A stretch of DNA of 64,000 bases from MWEI01 sp964600235 (GTDB lineage Bacteria; Desulfobacterota; Desulfomonilia; UBA1062). The translations under genes were made by a program, and so were the position numbers. Location of the stretch: NCBI GenBank assembly GCA_964600235.1, contig CAZRIV010000011.1, forward strand, positions 1 to 64,000, written 5' to 3'. Shown one piece after another: positions 44,512 to 52,408 of the stretch. The notes under the pieces are model-generated. The model saw only the letters and a list, made by a program, of their open reading frames with translations, was not told the origin of the DNA and searched no databases. Within the stretch, counting starts at the first letter, position 1. Each line of letters opens with the position of its first letter.

Positions 44512-46296
44512 CTAACTCTTCTGTTTGGAGTCCCGAAGTCCTTTGAGCAGGTCTCCCAGATTGGTGCCGACCTTATTGTCGGAAGGCTTGCTCTCCTGGA
44601 CAGGGGCGGCCTTCCTGTGGTGCACCTCATCGATGGCCTTTATGGAGAGCCCTATCTTCTTATTCTCCGGGCTGATCCTCAAGACCACGGCATCAACTTC
44701 CTGGCCGATCTCAAGGACATCGGCCAGTGAATCGATCTTGTCGCTGCTGACCTCTGAGATATGGATCATGCCCTCGATGCCCGGCTTGATCTCGACAAAG
44801 GCACCGAAGTCCGTCAATGAGGTGATCTTTCCCTTGATAATGCTGCCTACCGGGTGCTCCAGGGCTATCTGATGCCATGGGTCTGGCTGGAGCTGTTTGA
44901 CGCCGAGCGAGAACTTCTCGTTTTCCGGGTCGATGGCCAGGACCTTTGCATTGATGACATCACCCTTTTTGTAGAGCTCCCGGGGGGTTTTGACCTTGGG
45001 GTCCCAGGTAAGGTCGGATACATGGATAAGACCATCCACATCGACCGTTTCATCCACGCTCACGAACAGCCCGAAATCGGTTACATTCTTGACCGTGGCA
45101 TTCACGACAGTGCCTTCGGGGTAATATTCCTGGATCTGTTTCCAGGGGTTCGGCATGGTCTGCTTCAGACCCAGGGATATGCGGCGGCCTGACTGATCCA
45201 CCCCGAGGACGACGACATCCACGTTCTGACCTTCATCAAGCACCGAGGATGGGTGCCTCATCCGCTTGGTCCAGAACATCTCAGAGATATGGACCAGCCC
45301 TTCAACCCCTTCCTCAACCTCAACAAATGCGCCGTAATTGGTCACAGAGGTTACCTTGCCGGAGATCTTCTTGCCTATGGGGTAGCGGTACTCGAGTCCC
45401 TCCCAGGGATCCGTGGTGAGCTGCTTGAGTCCCAGGGATATCTTCTCCGTAGCGGGATCGAACTCGAGAACCTTGACCGTGATCTCCTGACCGGTAGCGA
45501 CCTTTTCCTTGGGATCCTTGAGCTTGCCCCAGGACATGTCGGTGATATGGAGAAGCCCATCGATACCGCCGATGTCGACAAAGGCGCCATAGCTCATGAT
45601 GTTCTTGACCCTGCCTGTTACCACATCGCCCTTGGCCAGGGTGGTAAGCAGGATCTTCTTGCTCTCGTCACGCTGCTTTTCCAGTACTTCGCGGTGGCTT
45701 ACCACGACATTGTTCTTCTTGCGGTTGAACTTGATGATCGCGACATCTATTACCTGGCCGATCATTTTTTCCAGGTCGGCTTCGCTCACCGGGCTGACAG
45801 TGGCCTGGGAACTCGGAAGAAACGCGCCGAGCCCGATATCCACGATAAGACCGCCCTTTATCCTCTCCGTTACCTTGCCCCTCAGATAGGAATTATCCTG
45901 ATATGCCTTGACGATATCATCCCAGATCTTCAACCGCTTCGCTTTTTCCTTGCTCAGCCTGATGATCCCTTTGGATGTGTTTATACTCTCAACAAGAACC
46001 TCCACCTCCTGGCCGACTGCGGTAGTGATCTCTCCGTCATCCCCGATGAACTCGCTTATGGGGGCCTGACCCTCATTCTTTCTCCCGATGTCGATCATGA
46101 TGTGGTCCGAGCTTATCTGTACAACAGTGCCCATTACGACCGAGCCTGGTGTGATGCGTTTGTCGAATGTTCCCTCATAAAGGGCCTCGAAATTCGTACT
46201 GTCAGCCTCAATGCCTTCTGTTTTGGTTTCTGCCGGACTCTCCTTTGTTGAAGCTGTGTTTTCCTGTTCGTTTTTGGTTTCATCTACGTTATACAT
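44512..46296 (-). CDS. rpsA: 30S ribosomal protein S1
   Basis: S1 brings mRNA to the 30S subunit. The protein (594 residues) has an acidic N-terminal extension and six S1 repeats beginning near 54, 139, 226, 311, 398 and 486. The last four are canonical (for example GIDGLLHITDMSW, GVEGLVHISEMFW, DVDGLIHVSDLTW, GIEGMIHISEVSS). GGAAGGAAACC precedes the start. It is distinct from the five-repeat paralogue at 20048-21502. No cmk or ihfB is adjacent. Confidence 0.94.
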   Translation of the reverse strand: MYNVDETKNEQENTASTKESPAETKTEGIEADSTNFEALYEGTFDKRITPGSVVMGTVVQISSDHIMIDIGRKNEGQAPISEFIGDDGEITTAVGQEVEVLVESINTSKGIIRLSKEKAKRLKIWDDIVKAYQDNSYLRGKVTERIKGGLIVDIGLGAFLPSSQATVSPVSEADLEKMIGQVIDVAIIKFNRKKNNVVVSHREVLEKQRDESKKILLTTLAKGDVVTGRVKNIMSYGAFVDIGGIDGLLHITDMSWGKLKDPKEKVATGQEITVKVLEFDPATEKISLGLKQLTTDPWEGLEYRYPIGKKISGKVTSVTNYGAFVEVEEGVEGLVHISEMFWTKRMRHPSSVLDEGQNVDVVVLGVDQSGRRISLGLKQTMPNPWKQIQEYYPEGTVVNATVKNVTDFGLFVSVDETVDVDGLIHVSDLTWDPKVKTPRELYKKGDVINAKVLAIDPENEKFSLGVKQLQPDPWHQIALEHPVGSIIKGKITSLTDFGAFVEIKPGIEGMIHISEVSSDKIDSLADVLEIGQEVDAVVLRISPENKKIGLSIKAIDEVHHRKAAPVQESKPSDNKVGTNLGDLLKGLRDSKQKS

Positions 46297-46483
46297 GGTT
46301 TCCTTCCCCCCATCCGTCGTTCCGTTTTCCTTATTAATTAAGTTGGGTTCCTATACAATAGAGGGCAGCAAAACACAAGACCATAATAGACGTGCTGAAA
46401 ACCTTTGTTAGTCAGGATTTTCACGCTATCTAACCGCTTGATTTCCTGCATTGAACGCGCACGTTTGTCGTATAGGAATGTTT

Positions 46484-46906
46484 CTAGTCGAGAGGATTCT
46501 TCTTTTTAACAGAGGATGGATCTTTAAGCGCCTTTTCAAGCTCGGAAAAGATGCTGCTTTTGTCGCCCTTTTTTGAGAGGGATTGTTCGATTTCCTTAAG
46601 CCGCGACTCTTGTTTGGTCTTGAACAGGGAGATCTCTTCCTCCATTCTGGGTGCCTCCATTGATCGGGGAAACTCCTCTATCTTCAAGTGATCCCGCAGG
46701 GAGAATCTGGCCTCCCCACCACTCATAATAATCTGTATCGCCCCTGCCTCCTCGAGTCTCCGGGATATCCTCGAGAGTTCCTCTTCAGAGACTTGCAGGA
46801 GATCCCTGAGGCCCCTCAGAGAAGGCGGTTGATTGTTGAGGTATTCGAACACCCTCGTGGCGGCCACGAAAAGGTGCGCCTGACTGTAGATATCACCTGG
46901 TAACAT
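46484..46906 (-). CDS. Small winged-helix-like protein, unknown function
   Basis: The open frame extends to 47482, but the LysM gene occupies that region on the other strand, so the start is placed at 46906. The 140-residue product has a helical N-terminal domain compatible with a winged helix (SLRGLRDLLQVSEEELSRISRRLEEAGAIQIIMSGGEARFSLRDH) followed by a charged, likely coiled-coil tail. It may be a regulator or nucleic-acid-binding adaptor. No good Shine-Dalgarno is seen. It is divergent from the LysM gene. Confidence 0.6.
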   Translation of the reverse strand: MLPGDIYSQAHLFVAATRVFEYLNNQPPSLRGLRDLLQVSEEELSRISRRLEEAGAIQIIMSGGEARFSLRDHLKIEEFPRSMEAPRMEEEISLFKTKQESRLKEIEQSLSKKGDKSSIFSELEKALKDPSSVKKKNPLD

Positions 46907-47029
46907 AATGGTTACTGTAATCCAAGGACCTGCACAATGCAACCAAGATTCAAGAATATCCTTGACTTCTCCGATACAAGAAAACAAAGATAGGATGCCT
47001 GAAATGAAGAAATCAAAGGAGGACCCGCT

Positions 47030-48034
47030 TTGAAAAAAATCGCTCTTTTTATCATGGGCCTTTTTTTGTTTCTTACCCTCATGAGCCCGTGTTCTGCAGA
47101 AGAGATCAAACATAGGGTCATCAAGGGAGATACCCTGTGGGATATATCCATGAAATATCTGCAGACACCATGGAAGTGGCCCCTGGTATGGGCTAATAAT
47201 GAAGATATCACGAACCCACACCTGATTTACCCCGGGGATCTCGTGGTGATAACCAAGGATGGCGACAAGACGATAATCAAGATTATCCCTTCTCCCGGCA
47301 GGGGGGGTACCGAATCTAAAATGACGATTTATACACCACAGGAAGCTGCGGAGGTAAAGGGTAAATCCATTCTGATATCCCCCCAGTATGCCACTTATAT
47401 CTACAGCCCCAATATCCTCAACGGCTCGGGAACGGTCGTTAAAAAGATAGAAGGGGGAGATATCATAAGTCAGGATGACCATATCATCCTAAGGGCCACC
47501 TCAGGCTTGATGCCGAATCAGGCAATAACCATCGTGTCGAAGATTCAGGATATCAAGAACGGCGATCAGCAAGCCGGGTATCTTTATAAGGCGGTTGCAA
47601 CAGCTGTGGTGGAGGAGGTGCAGTCTGATGTCTCCAAGGCCCGGGTTGTTTATTCGCTCCAGGAGGCCAGGGTTGGAGCGGTCATCCTGGATGACCTCGC
47701 ATCGGTCAAACCTATGATGCTGACCGTATCCGAACCCACATTGAATGCCCCGGCAAAGGTCATTGATTTCTATGGGGGCATATCCGGCAGCGGCACGAAT
47801 GACCTCATCTTCATCAACGCAGGAAAGACCAGCGGCCTGGACAAGGGATCGGTCTTGAACATCGCCAGACCCACCAGGTATGAAGGTGACGACAAGAAGG
47901 AACAGACAGTGGTGTTCCATGAGAATATCGGCATGGTGTTGATCCTTCAATCTCTGGACAATACATCCATGGGACTCCTGGTCGACTCAAAGGCACAGGT
48001 GGAAAGAGGGGACAGGGCATCGGGCAAGAAATGA
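47030..48034 (+). CDS. Exported LysM-domain protein, TTG start
   Basis: A TTG start is used: AAAGGAGG ends seven bases before TTGAAAAAAATC and no ATG fits. The 334-residue protein has a signal peptide (KKIALFIMGLFLFLTLMSPCSA) and a LysM domain at about 25-75 (HRVIKGDTLWDISMKYLQTPWKWPLVWANN...IYPGDLVVI). A long beta-rich C-terminal region follows, with no recognised catalytic motif. LysM binds peptidoglycan, so a cell-wall associated role is likely. The long LysM insertion with a WPLVWANN segment matches a LysM-plus-unknown-domain family seen in Desulfobacterota. It converges on the PilZ gene. Confidence 0.8.
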   Translation: MKKIALFIMGLFLFLTLMSPCSAEEIKHRVIKGDTLWDISMKYLQTPWKWPLVWANNEDITNPHLIYPGDLVVITKDGDKTIIKIIPSPGRGGTESKMTIYTPQEAAEVKGKSILISPQYATYIYSPNILNGSGTVVKKIEGGDIISQDDHIILRATSGLMPNQAITIVSKIQDIKNGDQQAGYLYKAVATAVVEEVQSDVSKARVVYSLQEARVGAVILDDLASVKPMMLTVSEPTLNAPAKVIDFYGGISGSGTNDLIFINAGKTSGLDKGSVLNIARPTRYEGDDKKEQTVVFHENIGMVLILQSLDNTSMGLLVDSKAQVERGDRASGKK

Positions 48035-48052
48035 TTACCCGGGGATGGGATT

Positions 48053-48082
48053 CAGGGAACAGCAGTCAAGCTGTATCCCCTG
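48053..48082. terminator. Hairpin between convergent LysM and PilZ genes
   Basis: CAGGG and ACAGC (48053-48063) pair with GCTGT and CCCTG (48070-48082) with a small internal loop. There is no clear T run on either strand, so it is a weak terminator candidate. Confidence 0.35.
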
Positions 48083-48138
48083 CTGAACTGTACAGAACCC
48101 CTTGGAATAAGACCTCGGAAAAGACTTGTTTTACAATG

Positions 48139-48450
48139 TCATCCGTACGGCGCACTGCGGCAAGACAGTAAGTTTTTCAAACCTCTTTCATCAGTATTTG
48201 TAAACATGACAGCCATGCCGGAGCGGGTCTTCCAGACAATCTGACCCTGCACCCAGATGACCTTTCCGAACTCTTCTGCATCAAGGCTGGCAATCACATA
48301 CCCGTCGACTTCAGGTTTATTCGGGGTCTGGACGTACATACCGCCCTTACTGATATCATAGACCCTGCCCATCTTGTAGGCATGGTCATTATCGCGATAT
48401 GCGACCTTCATATTCACCCTTACCCGCTTATGCAATCTCTTGTCAGACAT
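48139..48450 (-). CDS. PilZ domain protein (c-di-GMP receptor)
   Basis: This single-domain protein of 103 residues carries both c-di-GMP-binding motifs: RLHKR (RxxxR, about 5-9) and DISKGG (DxSxxG, about 33-38), followed by the beta-barrel (GKVIWVQGQIVWKTRSGMAVMFTN). It should bind c-di-GMP and act through a partner. GGGAGG precedes the ATG. It is a lone gene. Together with the GEMM riboswitches and the HD-GYP protein it shows active c-di-GMP signalling. Confidence 0.88.
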   Translation of the reverse strand: MSDKRLHKRVRVNMKVAYRDNDHAYKMGRVYDISKGGMYVQTPNKPEVDGYVIASLDAEEFGKVIWVQGQIVWKTRSGMAVMFTNTDERGLKNLLSCRSAPYG

Positions 48451-48763
48451 GGTACAAGGTCCTCCCTAAAAACAATTAATCAATGCAATCAAGAGATGAA
48501 TCCTGTTCCTTTCAGATCCATCCTTGATATTTTACTCCCTCCTTTCTCAAAAGTCCATGCCTTTTCATGCTCTAAACAGCAAAAAGGCCAAACAGATACT
48601 ATATGACATATTTCCAGTTGAATTAACCTGGTTGCTCATGGCGAGACGGTATTGTACGATGCATTCGATATGGATTACACTGTACGACCCATAGAGCCCC
48701 ACCCGTCACGAAGCAAGCCAACACTACGTTGACACCCCTGCTGCTATACGTTATAGACTGGCC
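48451..48763 (+). other. Intergenic region upstream of hpt
   Basis: This 313-bp divergent region contains no gene. Its right end carries the hpt promoter (48729-48757). The left part holds the Shine-Dalgarno of the minus-strand PilZ gene and AT-rich sequence. Nothing else was recognised. Confidence 0.5.
48729..48757 (+). promoter_or_regulatory. hpt promoter predicting a leaderless mRNA
   Basis: TTGACA (48729-48734), a 17-bp spacer and TATAGA (48752-48757) form a good sigma-70 promoter. The usual 6-7 base distance puts the transcript start at or next to the A of the ATG at 48764, and no Shine-Dalgarno lies between. Confidence 0.5.
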
Positions 48764-49294
48764 ATGAAGGTGCTTTATACCGCAGGCGAGATTGCTGAAA
48801 GAATAGCGGAACTAGGAGAGAAAATCTCGCAGGCATATCAGGGCCATGAGCTTCTCATCGTGGGTATCCTGAAAGGTGGTTTCATGTTCATGGCTGATCT
48901 TGTCCGTAAGATAAACATTCCCATAAAAATCGACTTTGCCAGACTCTCCAGTTATGGAAACGCCGACAGTCCCATGGGAGATGTCATGATTATTGACGAC
49001 ATCCACACGGCAATTGCCGGGAAACATGTCCTGGTCGTAGATGATATTATGGACACCGGGCACAGTCTGCATGCATTCAGAAAACACCTCTTGGAGAAAG
49101 GACCAGCCTCTGTAAGAATCTGCACCATGATAGACAAGTCCGAACGGAGGGAAGCCTCCATATCGCCCGACTATTACGGCTTTCGTATCAATGAAGGGTT
49201 TATCGTGGGATATGGATTGGATTTCGCAGAGAATTACCGGGCATTGCCGCAACTGTATGTGCTCGATGCTGAAGAGAGGGGGAACTTCTCGTGA
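48764..49294 (+). CDS. hpt: Hypoxanthine phosphoribosyltransferase
   Basis: Hpt salvages hypoxanthine (and guanine) to the nucleotide with PRPP. The 176-residue protein shows LLIVGILKGGFMFMADL near 30-46, the PRPP loop VLVVDDIMDTGHSL near 89-102 (Asp replaces the usual Glu of VEDI), and the C-terminal base-binding IVGYGLDFAENYRALPQLYVL. Its stop overlaps the GTG start of the next gene (GTGA). The promoter abuts the start codon, so a leaderless transcript is suspected. Confidence 0.93.
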   Translation: MKVLYTAGEIAERIAELGEKISQAYQGHELLIVGILKGGFMFMADLVRKINIPIKIDFARLSSYGNADSPMGDVMIIDDIHTAIAGKHVLVVDDIMDTGHSLHAFRKHLLEKGPASVRICTMIDKSERREASISPDYYGFRINEGFIVGYGLDFAENYRALPQLYVLDAEERGNFS

Positions 49295-50217
49295 TCATTG
49301 TCAATTGTCCAAGCTGTCACAGCAAATTCAGGTTTTCCGAGGAAGGCCTTTCGCAAAACACCATTAAAATGCGCTGCAGTATCTGCCAGCATATTTTTTC
49401 CTACACCATAGAATCCGAGGTCTCTCTGGAAAAAGAATTCGATATGCTCCTGAGTTCTGATCCTGTGAGGGATTCATCAACACAGGCGCAGGCCCCTCCT
49501 TCAGAATCGGGGGTTTTTGATGAATCTTTCACGGAGATCACGGAGACCCCTGCTGATGAAATTCCCCAGGAGACGCCTGCCCCTCAGGAATCAGAGGCAG
49601 CACCCGAATCGGTCATCAGGGAAATCGATTCCATCCTCGGCACCGGAGGCGAAGCGGCAGAAGAGGAAGAAGAAATCATCCCTGAGGAGCCCAGAAAAAG
49701 GAGCGCCCTGAAGATAGCGGTCCTGGTGATTTGTCTGATCGTGGCGGCACTGGCTTCTTTATGGTTATTGAGAGATAAGATACCCTTCTTACGGCAGGCC
49801 AAACACGAACTCGCACAAACCCCTATACAGAAAGGGCCGTTCTTTGCCATCGAAGAACAGAACCTTGTTTATGAAATGCTCACCCATGAACAGGAGGGCA
49901 GCGTACTTGTCATCAAGGGCAATCTGAAAAAGATCTCCGAGAGGTCTGTTGAGTCAGTCATGGTAGAGGCCAGGGTATACGACAATGGCGGAAACCTCAT
50001 AGAATCACGCCTGGCATACGCAGGTATCATACCCGACACGAGCGAATTCACCAGACAGCCCCCAAGGGACATCGACGCACTGCTCACTTCCGATCCTGCA
50101 TCCCCGGGCTCAACCCTTCCATCAAGCGATATCCCCTTTGCTGTAGCATTCTTTGGGAAACCCGCTCAAATGGGCTCATCGTTTCAGGTTGAAGTAAAGG
50201 ATATTCGTTGGAAGTAA
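49291..50217 (+). CDS. MJ0042 zinc-ribbon / DUF3426 membrane protein
   Basis: A GTG start overlaps the hpt stop by four bases. The 308-residue protein has an N-terminal MJ0042-type zinc ribbon (Cys6, 9, 29 and 32; NCPSC and RCSIC), an acidic, Pro/Glu-rich linker, one transmembrane helix (about 145-165, LKIAVLVICLIVAALASLWLL), and a DUF3426-like beta-domain (about 185-305, with SVLVIKGNLKKISERSVESVMVEARVYD). This family is common in Proteobacteria but its function is not established. Topology would place the zinc ribbon in the cytoplasm and the DUF3426 domain outside. Confidence 0.85.
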   Translation: MIIVNCPSCHSKFRFSEEGLSQNTIKMRCSICQHIFSYTIESEVSLEKEFDMLLSSDPVRDSSTQAQAPPSESGVFDESFTEITETPADEIPQETPAPQESEAAPESVIREIDSILGTGGEAAEEEEEIIPEEPRKRSALKIAVLVICLIVAALASLWLLRDKIPFLRQAKHELAQTPIQKGPFFAIEEQNLVYEMLTHEQEGSVLVIKGNLKKISERSVESVMVEARVYDNGGNLIESRLAYAGIIPDTSEFTRQPPRDIDALLTSDPASPGSTLPSSDIPFAVAFFGKPAQMGSSFQVEVKDIRWK

Positions 50218-50339
50218 CGTCATTGGGAAAGGCCTTGAAGCTAGAATATGGGCTGCCTCGACAAGGATGAAGTACTTGTGTGTATTGGTGACGCCTTGGC
50301 GGTTTGGTCTATGAAGACCCTTATAACCGGTTAGAGATC

Positions 50340-50753
50340 ATGCGGTTCTTGGGCCTGGATTATGGCACAAAGCGTATTGGCGTCGCCTTGAGTAACCCCG
50401 AAGGGACGTTGGCGCTCCCCTTTGAAACCATAGCTTTAAAATCAGACGGATCACATGTCAGGGCGATTAAGGCCATCATCGATACCTACCGGGTCGACGA
50501 ACTTGTGGTGGGCCTGCCCTACAATATGGACGGAAGTATCGGGAGCAGGGCTGAAGAGGTGCTCAAATGGGCCAGAGAACTTGAGGGCCTGCTCGGCCTG
50601 CCCGTAGTCTTCTGGGATGAACGGCTCTCAACCTCAGAGGCTCACGAGAGGCTCATGGAGATCAACATAAAAGGCCCGAAGCGGAAGTCCATCGTGGACA
50701 AGATCGCTGCCAGCATTATCCTGCAGGGATATCTTGATTCGGAGAAATCATGA
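50340..50753 (+). CDS. ruvX: Putative pre-16S rRNA nuclease / Holliday junction resolvase RuvX
   Basis: YqgF/RuvX has an RNase H fold and matures the 5' end of 16S rRNA. The 137-residue protein starts MRFLGLDYGTKRIGVALS, with the first acidic residue in GLDYG, then VVGLPYNMDGSIG near 60 and DERLSTSEAHERL near 95, and ends IVDKIAASIILQGYL, where the last catalytic Asp lies. An upstream frame from 50304 is less likely. Its stop overlaps the mltG start (ATGA). Confidence 0.92.
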   Translation: MRFLGLDYGTKRIGVALSNPEGTLALPFETIALKSDGSHVRAIKAIIDTYRVDELVVGLPYNMDGSIGSRAEEVLKWARELEGLLGLPVVFWDERLSTSEAHERLMEINIKGPKRKSIVDKIAASIILQGYLDSEKS

Positions 50754-51760
50754 ATGCGCTCATGAGATTTTCCTTTCTTTCCCTCCTGGGCCTTTCCCTT
50801 GTCTTAACCGTCCATACCTGTTCTTTCCTGCGAACACCCATTACCCCGCCCAAGCCCGTCTCGGTGGAAATCGCTCACGGGAAAGGCGCGTGGGAAATAG
50901 CCAAGACCCTTGAGAAAAACGGTGTCATATCCCATGCGGCCACCTTCATGTGTATTGCCGTCCTCACAGGAAAGTCAAAGCACTTACAGGCAGGATCGTA
51001 CGTGTTTGAAGGGAACCATGTACCCCATGATATCATGGATATCCTGTTCAGGGGCAAGACGCTTAAGTACCGCGTTACCATACCCGAGGGCTACACCATC
51101 TTTCAGATCGGAGAGGCCGTATCAAAGGCAAAACTTATGCCCAAGCATGATTTCGTAGCAGCGGCCAAGAGCAGTCAAACAACAGAATTTTTTGCCATAT
51201 CCGCACCATCCATGGAAGGATTCCTCTTCCCTGACACCTATTATCTGGCCCTGCATATGACACCGCTGGAGATCATGGCCAAGATGATCGGCCGGTTGAG
51301 GGCAATATACACACCTGCTCTGGAGCAGCGCGCAAAGGACCTGGGCATGTCCAAACTCCAGGTCATCACGCTGGCTTCACTTATCGAAAAAGAGGCATCC
51401 GTACCTTCAGATAAACCACTGATCTCCTCGGTTTTTCATAACCGGATGAAACGGGGCATGCGCCTTCAGTCCGACCCGACCGTCATCTACGGCATCGATG
51501 GCTTCACAGGGAAGATCGGCCCGGATGACCTGCTCAGGAAAAGCCCGTACAACACATACCGCCATGAGGGCCTCCCTCCGGGCCCGATATGCAATCCCGG
51601 GCTCGAATCCATTAAGTCAGCCTTATGGCCCGCTCAAACCGGATATCTCTATTTTGTCTCAAGAGGGGATGGAACCCACTCATTCTCCAGTTCATTGCAG
51701 GAGCATAACCGCGCAATTTCAAACACCTGCAGGCAAATGAAAAATGGCGGTATTCATTAA
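50750..51760 (+). CDS. mltG: Endolytic murein transglycosylase MltG
   Basis: MltG cuts nascent glycan strands and so sets their length. The 336-residue protein has an N-terminal membrane anchor (FSFLSLLGLSLVLTVHTCSFL), a LysM-like region (IPEGYTIFQIGEAV near 104) and the catalytic YceG domain: MEGFLFPDTYYL near 158 and the catalytic Glu in TLASLIEKEASV near 207. RLQSDPTVIYG and the YNTYRHEGLPPGPICNPG stretch complete it. It overlaps ruvX by four bases, an arrangement common in many bacteria. Confidence 0.93.
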   Translation: MNALMRFSFLSLLGLSLVLTVHTCSFLRTPITPPKPVSVEIAHGKGAWEIAKTLEKNGVISHAATFMCIAVLTGKSKHLQAGSYVFEGNHVPHDIMDILFRGKTLKYRVTIPEGYTIFQIGEAVSKAKLMPKHDFVAAAKSSQTTEFFAISAPSMEGFLFPDTYYLALHMTPLEIMAKMIGRLRAIYTPALEQRAKDLGMSKLQVITLASLIEKEASVPSDKPLISSVFHNRMKRGMRLQSDPTVIYGIDGFTGKIGPDDLLRKSPYNTYRHEGLPPGPICNPGLESIKSALWPAQTGYLYFVSRGDGTHSFSSSLQEHNRAISNTCRQMKNGGIH

Positions 51761-51793
51761 AGTTGTGCCGCGCCCCTTTCGATAAGGGAAGGC

Positions 51794-52408
51794 ATGGCAA
51801 AAGTAAGTGCAGCCATTGTTGACGACGAAGACGAGATACTCGATCTTATCGAACAGATCCTGACCGAGGAAGGGCTCGGGACAAGGAGGTTCAACAAGGC
51901 GGAGGAACTCCTCGAGGTTGTTGAAAAGGAGTCGTTTGATCTCATTATTTCAGACCTGATGCTCCCCGGCCTTACAGGTCTCGATCTCCTGGACAGACTC
52001 CACGCCAAGGGTATTTCTACGCCGTTTGTCCTCATCACCGGCTATGCATCTCTGGATACGGCCATAGACGCAGTGAACCGGGGCGCCTTTTCATATATCA
52101 AGAAACCCTTCAACATTGAGGAGATCCGCTTCGTGGTCAATCGGCTCAGGCAGAGACATGATCTCCTCGATGAGATTACGCAGCTCAAGAGGCAGGTTGA
52201 ATACCTGCAGTCGCAACTATCAAAGGAAATCAGAAAGGAATTCCCCAACAGTGCCCTGCCTCCCGTAATGACCTCATTGCAGGGTCCCAATGACATGAGC
52301 AAGGCCTTTGCTGCGATTGAATACCTCGGCAGGCTCAAGACAGACGGAATCCTCACTGAACGGGAATTTGGAGAATACAAGGGCCGGATATTGAAAAGGA
52401 TAGCCTGA
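51794..52408 (+). CDS. Response regulator with REC domain and SHOCT-like tail
   Basis: The 204-residue protein has a REC domain (about 4-120): acidic VDDEDEIL, the phosphorylation Asp in LIISDLMLPGLTGLDLL near 56, VLITGYASLDTAIDAV and KKPFN. A short coiled coil (ITQLKRQVEYLQSQL) and a C-terminal helical motif (AIEYLGRLKTDGILTEREFGEYKGRIL) resembling SHOCT follow. There is no DNA-binding or enzymatic output, so it probably acts through protein contact. Its TGA stop overlaps the ATG of the HD-GYP gene by one base (TGATG), so the two are produced together. No histidine kinase is adjacent. Confidence 0.85.
   Translation: MAKVSAAIVDDEDEILDLIEQILTEEGLGTRRFNKAEELLEVVEKESFDLIISDLMLPGLTGLDLLDRLHAKGISTPFVLITGYASLDTAIDAVNRGAFSYIKKPFNIEEIRFVVNRLRQRHDLLDEITQLKRQVEYLQSQLSKEIRKEFPNSALPPVMTSLQGPNDMSKAFAAIEYLGRLKTDGILTEREFGEYKGRILKRIA

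Noticed and set aside
46907..47482. N-terminal extension of the winged-helix gene
   Set aside because: It overlaps the signal peptide and LysM domain of the divergent gene; the extension has no domain and a start at 46906 suffices.
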